Below, one piece after another: positions 56,313 through 64,000 of a stretch of DNA of 64,000 bases. The DNA comes from Gilvimarinus gilvus (lineage in GTDB: Bacteria; Pseudomonadota; Gammaproteobacteria; Pseudomonadales; Cellvibrionaceae), in NCBI RefSeq assembly GCF_030518155.1, contig NZ_JAULRU010000705.1, positions 90,735-154,734 on the forward strand, given 5' to 3'. Every line of letters starts with the position of its first letter. Position 1 is the stretch's first letter. The notes beneath the pieces are model-generated. The model saw nothing but the letters and a program-made list of their open reading frames with translations, was not told the DNA's origin and made no database searches. Made by a program: the position numbers and the translations under genes.

Positions 56313-59105
56313 GTGATCAGAAAGCCCCAGCTACTTCCGTCCAGCAAACGTTGGATCTCGACTACCTGTGCGTCCTCACTGGTACTGTGCGCGCTCGGTG
56401 TCGTCGGCCCGGCAATGGCTCAAGAAACAAGCGCAGAAGAAGAATTTTTAGAAGAGGTTGTCGTGACCGGCGTGCGTGCCAGCATCGAGACTGCCCAAGC
56501 CATCAAGCGTGACTCTACAGTTATCGTAGACTCTATTGTTGCGACTGACATTGGTAAGTTACCTGATGTTAATGTTGCTGAAACTTTACAACGTATTTCA
56601 GGTGTACAGATCTCGCGCAATCGCGGTGAGGGTAGCGATATTGCCATTCGAGGTTTAACCCAGATTCGCACCGAGGTTAATGGCCGCGACAGCTTTTCCA
56701 CCACTAACGGCCGATCGCTGAGTTTTGAGGATGTCCCCTCCGAACTTTTGGCCGGTATCGATGTGTACAAAAACCCGGCTGCCAACCAAATTGAAGGCGG
56801 CATTGGCGGTGTGGTCGATTTGCGCACCCGCATGCCCTTTGACGCCGACGGACGTCTGATCAGTGGTTCGATCAGCACCACACACTACGACGTGCGCGAT
56901 GACGAGGGCTATGACATTTCCGGCCTGTATTCTGACCGGTGGGAAACCAGCGCCGGTGAGTTCGGGTTTTTGGTGAACCTCTCCTTCAGTGAGGCGGTTT
57001 TCCGCGAAGACAGAATTACTGTCGAGCCGTTTTTCACCCGCACCGACATTCCCGGCTTTGAGGGTGAGTCGGTAGAGGTGGCCTCCGGCGGTGGTATTTC
57101 CTCGTGGAATGGTGACCGCGAGCGCACGGGTGCGGCCGTGGCGTTTCAGTGGGCCCCCAATGACGATATGGAGCTTTATGCGACCTACCTGACTTCACAG
57201 TACGAATTCTACGACCCGCAAACCGGCTTCTTCGCCTATGGTGCCGGCGAAGGTGGCTCCTTGACACCGGTTGAGGGCAGCTACAGTTTTGACGAAGACG
57301 GCAACTTGTTGACTGGTGGTTTTGTCAGCCCGCCGACACAATCTTTTACCCGGGATTCCACCCGCGATTCGCAAACCACAGACTACGCCGTTGGGTTTAA
57401 GTGGAGTATTACACCAGCACTGGAGTGGAGTTCCGACCTGCAATACGTCGACTCTGAAACCACGTACCGCGATGTGACAGGCTTTGGATCGTTGGATGGT
57501 GGTTCCACCTTCTATCTCGACCTGACCGGAGAGTTGCCGGAGTTTATGCTCGAGCCCGCAGGCTTTATGGATGATCCGACCAACTATTTCTACCAGGCGA
57601 TGATGAATCGCACTGCAGACAACGTGGGCGACGAGCTTGCGCTGCGCAGTGACCTGGAGTGGGATTTCGATGAAGGTGGTTTGATGCGCTCGTTTACCGC
57701 CGGTGTTCGCTATACCAATAAAGATATCGAAACGTCCGATTCCGGGTTTGTCTGGTCGGCGATATCAGGCCCTCCGTGGGACGGCAGTGATGTCGCTCAG
57801 GCCGATTACGAAGAGTTTCCCGATTACTACGCACCGGATCCCCATCAGGATAGCTTCTGGCGCGGTGAAGGTTCCGACAGCCTGTTCGGCTCACACTTTG
57901 TCGTAAGCCCAGAGCTCATGACCCAACGCGAAGACGCTCTGGCCGTTCTCGGTGGGCTCAACCCGCAATCCGGAGCGCCGACCGAGTTCTCTGAGCAGAA
58001 CCAGCTTAACGTTCAAAACGAAGAGACTCAGGCCATCTACGGCATGTTGGACTTCGGTATGGACGATTTCGCCTTGCCGTTTGACGGCAATGTCGGTGTA
58101 CGCGTCGTCAAAACCAATGTCACCGCTGATGGTGTGCAGACTCTGACCTATCGTGAACCGAGCGACACAGGCACAGAAATTCAGTATCAAACGCCGATCG
58201 TGGTGGAGCAGGATTACACCGAAGTCTTGCCGAGTCTGAACCTGCGCTTTTTCCTGACGGAAAACCTGTACTGGCGCATTGCCGCCTCCAAAGGTTTGTC
58301 ACGCCCATCGTTTAACGACTTGGCGGCCAACTTTACGCTGAGCGAAAATTACATTGACGATGACAGCGATCCAACTACGCCGCCGGTGTATTTTGACTCA
58401 ACTGGCAGTGGTGGTAACCCGGGCCTTGAGCCGCTGACCGTCGACCAGATTGATACCGCCATTGAGTGGTACTACAACGACGGCAGCATGATGTACGCAA
58501 CGCTGTTCCACAAAGACGTGAAAAACTTCACCCAAAACGGTGTGTACGACGCCGACTTTGACGTGCCGGGTAAAGGCACCGAAACGTTTGAAGTCACCGC
58601 GCCTGTCAATGGCGAAAATGGCACCATCCAGGGTTACGAGATCGGCATTCAGCACTTTTTCGACTCTCTGCCAGCGCCGTTCGATGGATTCGGTATTCAA
58701 GCTAACTACACCTATGTGGACAGTGAAGCGCCAAGTCCATCGGCCACCGACACCGAGGGCAACCCCCTGCTGGTGCCCCTGGAAGGGCTTTCGGAAAACA
58801 GCTACAACCTGGTGGGGCTGTTTGAAAAAGGAAGTTTCTCTGCGCGTCTGGCCTATAACTGGCGTGACGACTGGGTCATAACCACTGCCGGCAACGGTAC
58901 GGGCAATCTGCCGATCTACAACGACGAGTATGGTCAGCTGGATGGCTCCGTAAGTTATGACTTCAGTGACAACTTCAGCATCTCGCTGGATGCCGTGAAC
59001 ATGTTGGATGAAACCAATTACACCTACCAGGCTTTCCCCAACCGTCCACGTGACTACTCGCTGAATGATCGCCGCTATCGCCTGCGTTTGAGCATGAAGT
59101 TTTAA
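56313..59105 (+). CDS. TonB-dependent receptor (carbohydrate-type)
   Basis: Outer-membrane active transporter of 930 residues. Signal peptide (about 1-36, ending PAMAQE), then a TonB-box-like EEVVVTG, a plug domain (about 45-175; LPDVNVAETLQRISGVQ, NRGEGSDIAIRGL) and a 22-strand barrel ending in RLRLSMKF with the terminal Phe. The start is GTG 56313 with ribosome site AGGAG. The plug VRASIETAQAIKRDS class is typical of oligosaccharide transporters in Xanthomonas, Caulobacter and Cellvibrionales. With GH95 next door, a fucosylated oligosaccharide is the likely cargo. Confidence 0.93.
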   Translation: MIRKPQLLPSSKRWISTTCASSLVLCALGVVGPAMAQETSAEEEFLEEVVVTGVRASIETAQAIKRDSTVIVDSIVATDIGKLPDVNVAETLQRISGVQISRNRGEGSDIAIRGLTQIRTEVNGRDSFSTTNGRSLSFEDVPSELLAGIDVYKNPAANQIEGGIGGVVDLRTRMPFDADGRLISGSISTTHYDVRDDEGYDISGLYSDRWETSAGEFGFLVNLSFSEAVFREDRITVEPFFTRTDIPGFEGESVEVASGGGISSWNGDRERTGAAVAFQWAPNDDMELYATYLTSQYEFYDPQTGFFAYGAGEGGSLTPVEGSYSFDEDGNLLTGGFVSPPTQSFTRDSTRDSQTTDYAVGFKWSITPALEWSSDLQYVDSETTYRDVTGFGSLDGGSTFYLDLTGELPEFMLEPAGFMDDPTNYFYQAMMNRTADNVGDELALRSDLEWDFDEGGLMRSFTAGVRYTNKDIETSDSGFVWSAISGPPWDGSDVAQADYEEFPDYYAPDPHQDSFWRGEGSDSLFGSHFVVSPELMTQREDALAVLGGLNPQSGAPTEFSEQNQLNVQNEETQAIYGMLDFGMDDFALPFDGNVGVRVVKTNVTADGVQTLTYREPSDTGTEIQYQTPIVVEQDYTEVLPSLNLRFFLTENLYWRIAASKGLSRPSFNDLAANFTLSENYIDDDSDPTTPPVYFDSTGSGGNPGLEPLTVDQIDTAIEWYYNDGSMMYATLFHKDVKNFTQNGVYDADFDVPGKGTETFEVTAPVNGENGTIQGYEIGIQHFFDSLPAPFDGFGIQANYTYVDSEAPSPSATDTEGNPLLVPLEGLSENSYNLVGLFEKGSFSARLAYNWRDDWVITTAGNGTGNLPIYNDEYGQLDGSVSYDFSDNFSISLDAVNMLDETNYTYQAFPNRPRDYSLNDRRYRLRLSMKF

Positions 59106-59131
59106 TCGCGCCCCACGCATAGGCTAAACTG

Positions 59132-59167
59132 GGCGCAAAACTGGAGACAGTTTTGCGCCTTTTTTTT
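59132..59167 (+). terminator. Intrinsic terminator after the TonB receptor
   Basis: Perfect 12-bp stem (GGCGCAAAACTG / CAGTTTTGCGCC) with GAGA loop and a tract of eight T. It lies between the receptor and the halogenase gene, whose start is only 20 bases downstream, so it would stop or attenuate read-through. Confidence 0.93.
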
Positions 59168-59187
59168 CTTGGATTGAGATAACAATA

Positions 59188-60699
59188 ATGTCCGGTAGTG
59201 ATTTGTTTGTTCGTCGAATTGTGATTGTAGGTGGCGGTACCGCGGGCTGGATGACTGCCGCGGCACTGGGGCGAACCCTGCAAAACCACCCCTGCCAAGT
59301 CACGGTGGTGGAATCACCCGACATTTCCTCGGTGGGTGTTGGAGAGGCGACCATACCACCCATCCAACTCTACAACCGAATGCTTAAGCTGGATGAAAAC
59401 GAATTTTTAAAGGCCACCCAAGGTACCTTTAAGCTGGGCATTGATTTTATTAACTGGCGTCGCAAAGGGCACAGCTATTTCCACCCTTTTGGGCGCTACG
59501 GAGCCGACATTGATGCCGTGCCGTTTCACCACTATTGGCACAAAATGAACAGCCTCGGGGAAGACAATGACCTGTTGCAATACAGCCTTCCCTCCGTGGC
59601 CGCTTTAAAAGGGCGATTTGCGCCCCCCGATCCCAATCCCCGCTCGGTGCTTTCCAACATGGCTCATGCCTACCATTTCGATGCGGGGCTCTACGCCAAG
59701 TTTTTGCAAACTTATGCGCTAGAGCGAGGCGTTGAGCATATACAGAGCAATGTGCAAGGTGTGGAACTCAATCCCGACAACGGGTTTATCGACGCCATTC
59801 GTCTGGAGGACAGTGCTCGGCTGGAAGCGGACTTTTTTGTCGATTGCACCGGCTTCAAAGGTCTGTTGATTGAGGAGGCGTTGCATACCGGTTATGAAAA
59901 CTGGCAGCACTACCTTCCCTGCGATCGCGCCGTAGCCGTACCCTGTGAGCAACCCGGCCCACCGCTGCCTTACACCAAATCAATGGCTCACAGCGCCGGC
60001 TGGCAGTGGCGCATTCCCCTGCAGCATCGACTGGGCAATGGTCATGTGTATTGCTCGGAGTATATGAGTGACGACGAAGCCACCGCCACCTTGATGAACA
60101 ACCTCGACGGAGAGCCCCTGGCCGAGCCCAAACACCTACGGTTTGTGACCGGGCGGCGCAAGCAGTTTTGGAACAAGAACTGCCTGGCCATTGGACTGTC
60201 GGCGGGTTTTATGGAGCCGTTGGAATCGACAAGTATTCACTTGATTCAGACCGCCATTGCCAAGTTGATGACGGTGTTCCCGGATCGGGCGTTCGACCCT
60301 GTCGACATCGCCGAATACAACCGCCTGACAACGACCGAATTTATTCGCATTCGCGATTTTTTGGTGCTTCACTACATGGCTACTGAGCGGGACGACTCCC
60401 CACTTTGGAACTACACGCGCAACATGTCCATACCCGACACCCTACAACACAAGCTCGATTTGTACCGTAGCCGCGGGCGAGTGTTTCGCTACGACGAGGA
60501 GCTCTTTGCCGATACCAGTTGGGTCGCCGTATTTGAGGGCCAGGGCATCGAGCCTCGTCGTTATGATCCGTTGGTTGATACTTACGATATCGATCGGCTG
60601 CGCGCGGTTATGGCCAAAATGCGTAAAACAATAGCTGCTGGTGCAGAATCACTGCCTACCCATGAGCAGTATATTGCACGGCATTGCGCGGCCAACTGA
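59188..60699 (+). CDS. Flavin-dependent tryptophan halogenase family protein
   Basis: 503 residues of the PrnA/RebH family. FAD motif GGGTAGW (about 13-19), halogenase motif W272-x-W274-x-I-P, catalytic Lys82 (TFKLGIDFINW) and Glu346-Ser347 (PLEST) are all present and match Lys79, Trp272, Trp274 and Glu346 of PrnA. FADH2 and halide use are therefore plausible. No flavin reductase or tailoring enzyme is adjacent. Many marine carbohydrate gene clusters carry such a protein beside a TonB receptor; the true substrate there is unsettled. A strong terminator lies before it. Confidence 0.88.
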   Translation: MSGSDLFVRRIVIVGGGTAGWMTAAALGRTLQNHPCQVTVVESPDISSVGVGEATIPPIQLYNRMLKLDENEFLKATQGTFKLGIDFINWRRKGHSYFHPFGRYGADIDAVPFHHYWHKMNSLGEDNDLLQYSLPSVAALKGRFAPPDPNPRSVLSNMAHAYHFDAGLYAKFLQTYALERGVEHIQSNVQGVELNPDNGFIDAIRLEDSARLEADFFVDCTGFKGLLIEEALHTGYENWQHYLPCDRAVAVPCEQPGPPLPYTKSMAHSAGWQWRIPLQHRLGNGHVYCSEYMSDDEATATLMNNLDGEPLAEPKHLRFVTGRRKQFWNKNCLAIGLSAGFMEPLESTSIHLIQTAIAKLMTVFPDRAFDPVDIAEYNRLTTTEFIRIRDFLVLHYMATERDDSPLWNYTRNMSIPDTLQHKLDLYRSRGRVFRYDEELFADTSWVAVFEGQGIEPRRYDPLVDTYDIDRLRAVMAKMRKTIAAGAESLPTHEQYIARHCAAN

Positions 60700-60733
60700 A
60701 CACAGTCAGTCTGAGTTTTCCTTGTAAAAGTAT

Positions 60734-60762
60734 TTGCACATATAAAATATGTGGGGTATAAA
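60734..60762 (+). promoter_or_regulatory. Sigma70 promoter of an orphan transcript, twin of the TonB-receptor promoter
   Basis: TTGCAC (60734-60739), 17-base spacer, TATAAA (60757-60762), preceded by GTAAAAG (60724-60730). No gene follows before the terminator at 60951. A near-palindrome TAATGG-T-CCATTA follows at about 60771-60783. Confidence 0.6.
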
Positions 60763-60768
60763 TAGTAA

Positions 60769-60951
60769 AGTTAATGGTCCATTACTCGGTTCGGTAGTTG
60801 TTCATTTGCAGCTTCCTGTTTGACCTTGGCATACCAGTGGCTGTTTCACGACCGAATACAGCGGTTTTCTTTGGCGGCTTCTGAGTCGTCTATGCATGAG
60901 TTGATGCCTCGCATCATTTATGGCGCCCCACAGTGGGGGCGCCGTTTTTTT
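60769..60951 (+). ncRNA. Candidate small RNA or acnA leader of about 180 nt
   Basis: Bounded by a good promoter at 60734-60762 and a strong intrinsic terminator at 60951, with no convincing coding frame inside. It may be a small RNA, or an attenuated leader of acnA. The start is estimated about 7 bases after the -10 box. No known RNA family was recognised. Confidence 0.35.
60922..60951 (+). terminator. Intrinsic terminator between halogenase and acnA
   Basis: Stem GGCGCCCC / GGGGCGCC (60922-60929 with 60936-60943) followed by a T tract of seven bases (60945-60951). It ends any transcript from the halogenase or from the orphan promoter. Confidence 0.9.
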
Positions 60952-61118
60952 CAGCTTAGCGCCTAATTTACCCACTTAATTGTCTTTCTCTCGCTTTAAC
61001 CTCGAAAAACCTCGCAATACCCCTTAATCTAATAACAAGCTGAGCTGCGCGGAGTGTGCTTTGTTTGCCAAAGCGCTCCTAACATGGCTCGAAGAAATCG
61101 CCCATAACGGAGGTCATT

Positions 61119-63854
61119 GTGAATAACAGCTTTAATGCTAAATCCACACTGTCGGTGGCAGGTCAGGAATACCAATATTTTCATCTGGGAGCGCTAGCGA
61201 CCCAATACAATCTCGATCGCCTACCTTTTTGCCTGAAGATACTGCTGGAAAATCTGCTGCGTAAAGAAGACGGCAAGAACGTCAGCGCCGAGGATATTCA
61301 TACCCTGTGTCGTTGGCAGGGCAGCGATACTGCCAGCGAGCAAGTCAACTTCACCCCAGCTAGGGTGGTACTGCAAGATTTTACCGGCGTACCCGCGGTG
61401 GTGGACTTGGCCGCAATGCGCGCGGCCATGCGCGAGCTGCAGGGGGACCCGGCCAAAATTAACCCGCTGGGCGCGGTTGATTTGGTGATTGACCATTCGG
61501 TAATGGTGGACTTCTACGGCACCAGCGACGCACTCAGTAAAAACACCGAAATCGAATTTGAGCGCAATAACGAGCGCTATCAGTTTTTGCGCTGGGGCCA
61601 ACAGGCGTTTTCTAACTTCCGCGTGGTGCCGCCCGGCACCGGTATAGTCCACCAGGTGAATCTTGAATACCTGGCCAAAGCCGTATTGGTGGAAGAGAAA
61701 GACGGTGAAATGTTCGCATTACCGGATACCTTGGTTGGCACCGACTCCCACACCACCATGATTAATGGCCTGGGTGTTTTAGGCTGGGGCGTAGGCGGTA
61801 TTGAAGCCGAGGCGGCCATGCTCGGGCAGCCCATTACCATGCTAATACCTGAAGTGGTTGGGTTTGAACTCAAGGGCGAGCTACCGCCATCGGCCACGGC
61901 AACTGACTTGGTGCTTACGGTGACACAAATGCTGCGTGAGCATGGCGTGGTAGGCAAGTTTGTAGAATTTTTCGGCGCGGGGCTTGCCAACTTGCCCCTG
62001 GCCGACCGGGCAACAATAGCCAATATGGCGCCTGAGTACGGTGCCACCTGCGGGATTTTCCCCATCGATGATGAAACCCTGAATTATCTGAGCTTAACCG
62101 GGCGCGCGCCTGAGCAAATCGCCTTAGTGGAGGCCTACGCCAAAGCCCAAGGTATGTGGCGCAATGACGACGACCCGGTGGCGGATTACAGCGATATTCT
62201 CAGCCTCGACCTAGGTGATGTCGTGCCGAGCCTGGCCGGCCCTAAGCGCCCGCAAGACCGCATTGCATTGACCGATGCGCAAACGGCATTTGCGCAACTG
62301 CTGGGTGATGAACGCAAAGAGCAGGGCAAGGTATTGGCTTCAACCGCCTCTGAACGCTTTGCCAGTGAGGGCGGGCAAACCGCCATCGACAACACCAACG
62401 CAGGTGATACCGGCGGTGTGCCGGTGGAATATAAAGGGGAAACCTTCACCCTTGATCCGGGCGCGGTGGTGATTGCCGCCATCACCTCCTGTACCAACAC
62501 CTCCAACCCGGCCGTGTTAGTGGCCGCAGGCCTGGTCGCGCAAAAGGCCTGTAAGCTCGGTTTAACCACCAAGCCATGGGTTAAAACCTCCTTCGCGCCG
62601 GGCTCGCAGGTGGTGCCGGCGTACATGAAAAACGCCGGTTTGCTCGCGCCACTCGCCGAGTTGGGCTTTGATATTGTCGGCTTCGGCTGCACCACCTGTA
62701 TTGGCAACTCCGGCCCGCTGCCAGACCCTATTCAAAACGCTATACGCTCCGCAAACCTATTGGTGTGTGGCGTGCTGTCGGGTAACCGCAACTTTGAAGG
62801 CCGTATTCATCAGGACGTGCGGGCCAACTACCTGGCATCGCCGCCACTGGTGGTGGCCTATGCGCTGGCCGGCAACATGAACGTGGATTTATTCAATGAG
62901 CCGCTGGGAACCACGGCCGATGGCAAGGCGATTTACCTAAAAGACATTTGGCCGACGCCGCAAGAAGTGGCCGAAACCATTACCGGCGCCATGACCGAAG
63001 GCCTTTACAGCGAAAAATACGCCGATGTGTTTGCCGGCACCCTCGACTGGCAGGCGCTGCCGGTTCCGGAAGATGACATCTACACCTGGCCCGATTCCAC
63101 CTACGTAAAAAAGCCACCGTACTTCGATGGCATGAGCATGCAGTTAACAGAGCAGATGGCCATAGTCGGTGCGCGCTGCCTTGTTAAAGTAGGCGACTCC
63201 ATTACCACCGACCATATATCACCGGCCGGTGCCATTAAGCCCGACAGCCCCGCGGGTGAGTACCTGAACAGCCAAGGTGTTTCGCAAAAAGATTTTAATA
63301 GTTACGGCTCGCGTCGGGGCAACCACGAAGTGATGGTGCGCGGCACCTTTGCCAACGTGCGCCTAAAAAATAAAATGGCGCCCGGTACCGAAGGCGGCTG
63401 GACCACTTACTTGCCCAGCAATGAACAAATGAGCATCTATGACGCCTCGCAGCGATACCTGGCCGAAGATACGCCGCTGATTGTGATGGCGGGTAAAGAG
63501 TACGGCACCGGCTCCAGCCGCGACTGGGCCGCTAAAGGTACGAACCTATTAGGTATTAAAGCCGTCATCGCCGAGAGTTTTGAGCGCATTCACCGCAGCA
63601 ACCTAGTGGGCTTTGGTGTTTTACCGCTGCAATTTAACGACGGCGACAGTTACGAGTCACTGGGACTGGATGGCTCAGAAACTTTCGACTTTTCCGCCAT
63701 AGAGGGCGAGCCCAAAACACTGGCCATTAGCGCGCACAAAGACGGAAAAATCACAGAGTTTGAAGTACAGGTACGTATCGATACCGCCGTGGAGTGGGAT
63801 TACTACCGTCACGGTGGCATTTTGCATTATGTGTTGCGGCAGCTGGCGGGGTAG
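61119..63854 (+). CDS. acnA: Aconitate hydratase A
   Basis: Isomerises citrate to isocitrate in the TCA cycle. It has 911 residues, AcnA/IRP1 length (E. coli AcnA 891). The [4Fe-4S] cluster is held by Cys458 (SCTNTSNP), Cys524 and Cys527 ([11 protein letters not shown]). Other landmarks: [22 protein letters not shown] near residue 205 and [17 protein letters not shown] near 790, with the swivelling domain at the C-terminus. The start is GTG with GGAGG upstream. The gene ends 7 bases before a mobile-element copy. Intact. Confidence 0.98.
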   Translation: MNNSFNAKSTLSVAGQEYQYFHLGALATQYNLDRLPFCLKILLENLLRKEDGKNVSAEDIHTLCRWQGSDTASEQVNFTPARVVLQDFTGVPAVVDLAAMRAAMRELQGDPAKINPLGAVDLVIDHSVMVDFYGTSDALSKNTEIEFERNNERYQFLRWGQQAFSNFRVVPPGTGIVHQVNLEYLAKAVLVEEKDGEMFALPDTLVGTDSHTTMINGLGVLGWGVGGIEAEAAMLGQPITMLIPEVVGFELKGELPPSATATDLVLTVTQMLREHGVVGKFVEFFGAGLANLPLADRATIANMAPEYGATCGIFPIDDETLNYLSLTGRAPEQIALVEAYAKAQGMWRNDDDPVADYSDILSLDLGDVVPSLAGPKRPQDRIALTDAQTAFAQLLGDERKEQGKVLASTASERFASEGGQTAIDNTNAGDTGGVPVEYKGETFTLDPGAVVIAAITSCTNTSNPAVLVAAGLVAQKACKLGLTTKPWVKTSFAPGSQVVPAYMKNAGLLAPLAELGFDIVGFGCTTCIGNSGPLPDPIQNAIRSANLLVCGVLSGNRNFEGRIHQDVRANYLASPPLVVAYALAGNMNVDLFNEPLGTTADGKAIYLKDIWPTPQEVAETITGAMTEGLYSEKYADVFAGTLDWQALPVPEDDIYTWPDSTYVKKPPYFDGMSMQLTEQMAIVGARCLVKVGDSITTDHISPAGAIKPDSPAGEYLNSQGVSQKDFNSYGSRRGNHEVMVRGTFANVRLKNKMAPGTEGGWTTYLPSNEQMSIYDASQRYLAEDTPLIVMAGKEYGTGSSRDWAAKGTNLLGIKAVIAESFERIHRSNLVGFGVLPLQFNDGDSYESLGLDGSETFDFSAIEGEPKTLAISAHKDGKITEFEVQVRIDTAVEWDYYRHGGILHYVLRQLAG

Positions 63855-63861
63855 TTAACCC

Positions 63862-64000
63862 TAGCAGGCTGCTGAAAAACCCCATGCATGCTCAGCGTGG
63901 CCTGACGCGTGCAGATGTTGTGTCTTGTCTCGACGCACAGGGTGGTTCCCTTTGCTAGAGGCAAGGCGCAGCAGATGTGCGCTTCAGGTCACGCCCTGCG
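63862..64000 (+). mobile_element. MITE-like element, second copy, cut by the window end
   Basis: Left end TAGCAGGCTG...AACCCC matches the copy at 14424 and the two agree along the 139 visible bases with roughly ten or fewer differences by eye. Same orientation. It starts 7 bases after the acnA stop, so it sits in the 3' untranslated region and does not disturb the gene. The right end lies beyond the window. Confidence 0.85.

Larger units (their letters stand above)
60700..61118 (+). other. 419-base intergenic region between halogenase and acnA
   Basis: Holds a promoter (60734-60762), an orphan stretch of about 160-190 bases and a strong terminator (60922-60951), then about 170 bases up to the acnA GTG. 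A 28-codon frame (TTG near 60794) is weak and lacks a ribosome site. Nothing else was seen. Confidence 0.6.

Noticed and set aside
60794..60880. 28-codon frame within the orphan transcript
   Set aside because: TTG start without ribosome site; kept only as a remark under the small-RNA candidate.

Overview
The window looks like chromosome of a marine, polysaccharide-degrading gammaproteobacterium, most likely of the Cellvibrionales type (Cellvibrio, Teredinibacter, Gilvimarinus or Simiduia relatives). This is inferred from gene content and order. The runs plsC-gmhB-glyS-glyQ, trkH-trkA-rsmB-fmt-def/LysM-dprA-tsaC-hemF-aroE, gamma-carbonic anhydrase/prlC-yheV and the cox operon are the kind of blocks found near oriC in Pseudomonas. 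They are mixed here with lineage-specific carbohydrate genes: a PL10-like lipoprotein, GH95, a TonB-dependent receptor, a flavin halogenase, and a sugar-acid SDR/lactonase pair. No rRNA, convincing tRNA, CRISPR array or prophage was seen.

Layout. 1-5.6 kb: the 3' part of leuA, two tandem paralogous membrane diguanylate cyclases and a PL10-like lipoprotein. 5.6-11 kb: a leftward plsC-gmhB-glyS-glyQ operon and a divergent LpxL-type acyltransferase. 11-14.2 kb: a compact three-gene cassette (retropepsin/RimB-like lipoprotein, inactive transglutaminase-membrane protein, ATP-grasp ligase). 14.2-15.4 kb: a DUF3465 gene split by a short MITE-like element, plus a VOC protein. 15.4-26.5 kb: potassium uptake, tRNA/translation, DNA processing, haem and shikimate genes. 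26.5-30.2 kb: a lipoprotein with two c-type haem motifs and a PhoX-like lipoprotein with a collagen-like linker. 30.4-34.2 kb: hpf, yjbQ and a GntR-SDR-SMP30 sugar oxidation cluster. 34.3-44.2 kb: two c-di-GMP GGDEF/EAL proteins, gamma-carbonic anhydrase, prlC, yheV, an unknown gene and a MATE exporter. 44.2-53.4 kb: a complete aa3/caa3 oxidase operon with its assembly factors (coxB, coxA, ctaG, coxC, SURF1, CxxxC protein, ctaA, ctaB, sco1), preceded by an unusually long structured upstream region. 53.6-60.7 kb: a fucoside-type locus (GH95, TonB receptor, flavin halogenase). 61.1-64 kb: acnA, followed at the window edge by a second copy of the MITE-like element.

The most interesting non-routine observations are: (i) the MITE-like element, whose removal restores a DUF3465 reading frame; (ii) the near-identical promoters (TTGCAC-N17-TATAAA) before the TonB receptor and before an orphan stretch that ends in a strong terminator upstream of acnA, suggesting a small RNA or leader; (iii) the nested and consecutive inverted repeats upstream of coxB; (iv) the DTG-protease/inactive transglutaminase/ATP-grasp cassette; and (v) the PhoX-like lipoprotein on a collagen-like stalk next to a haem lipoprotein. 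All calls were made by reading the sequence; no database search was run.
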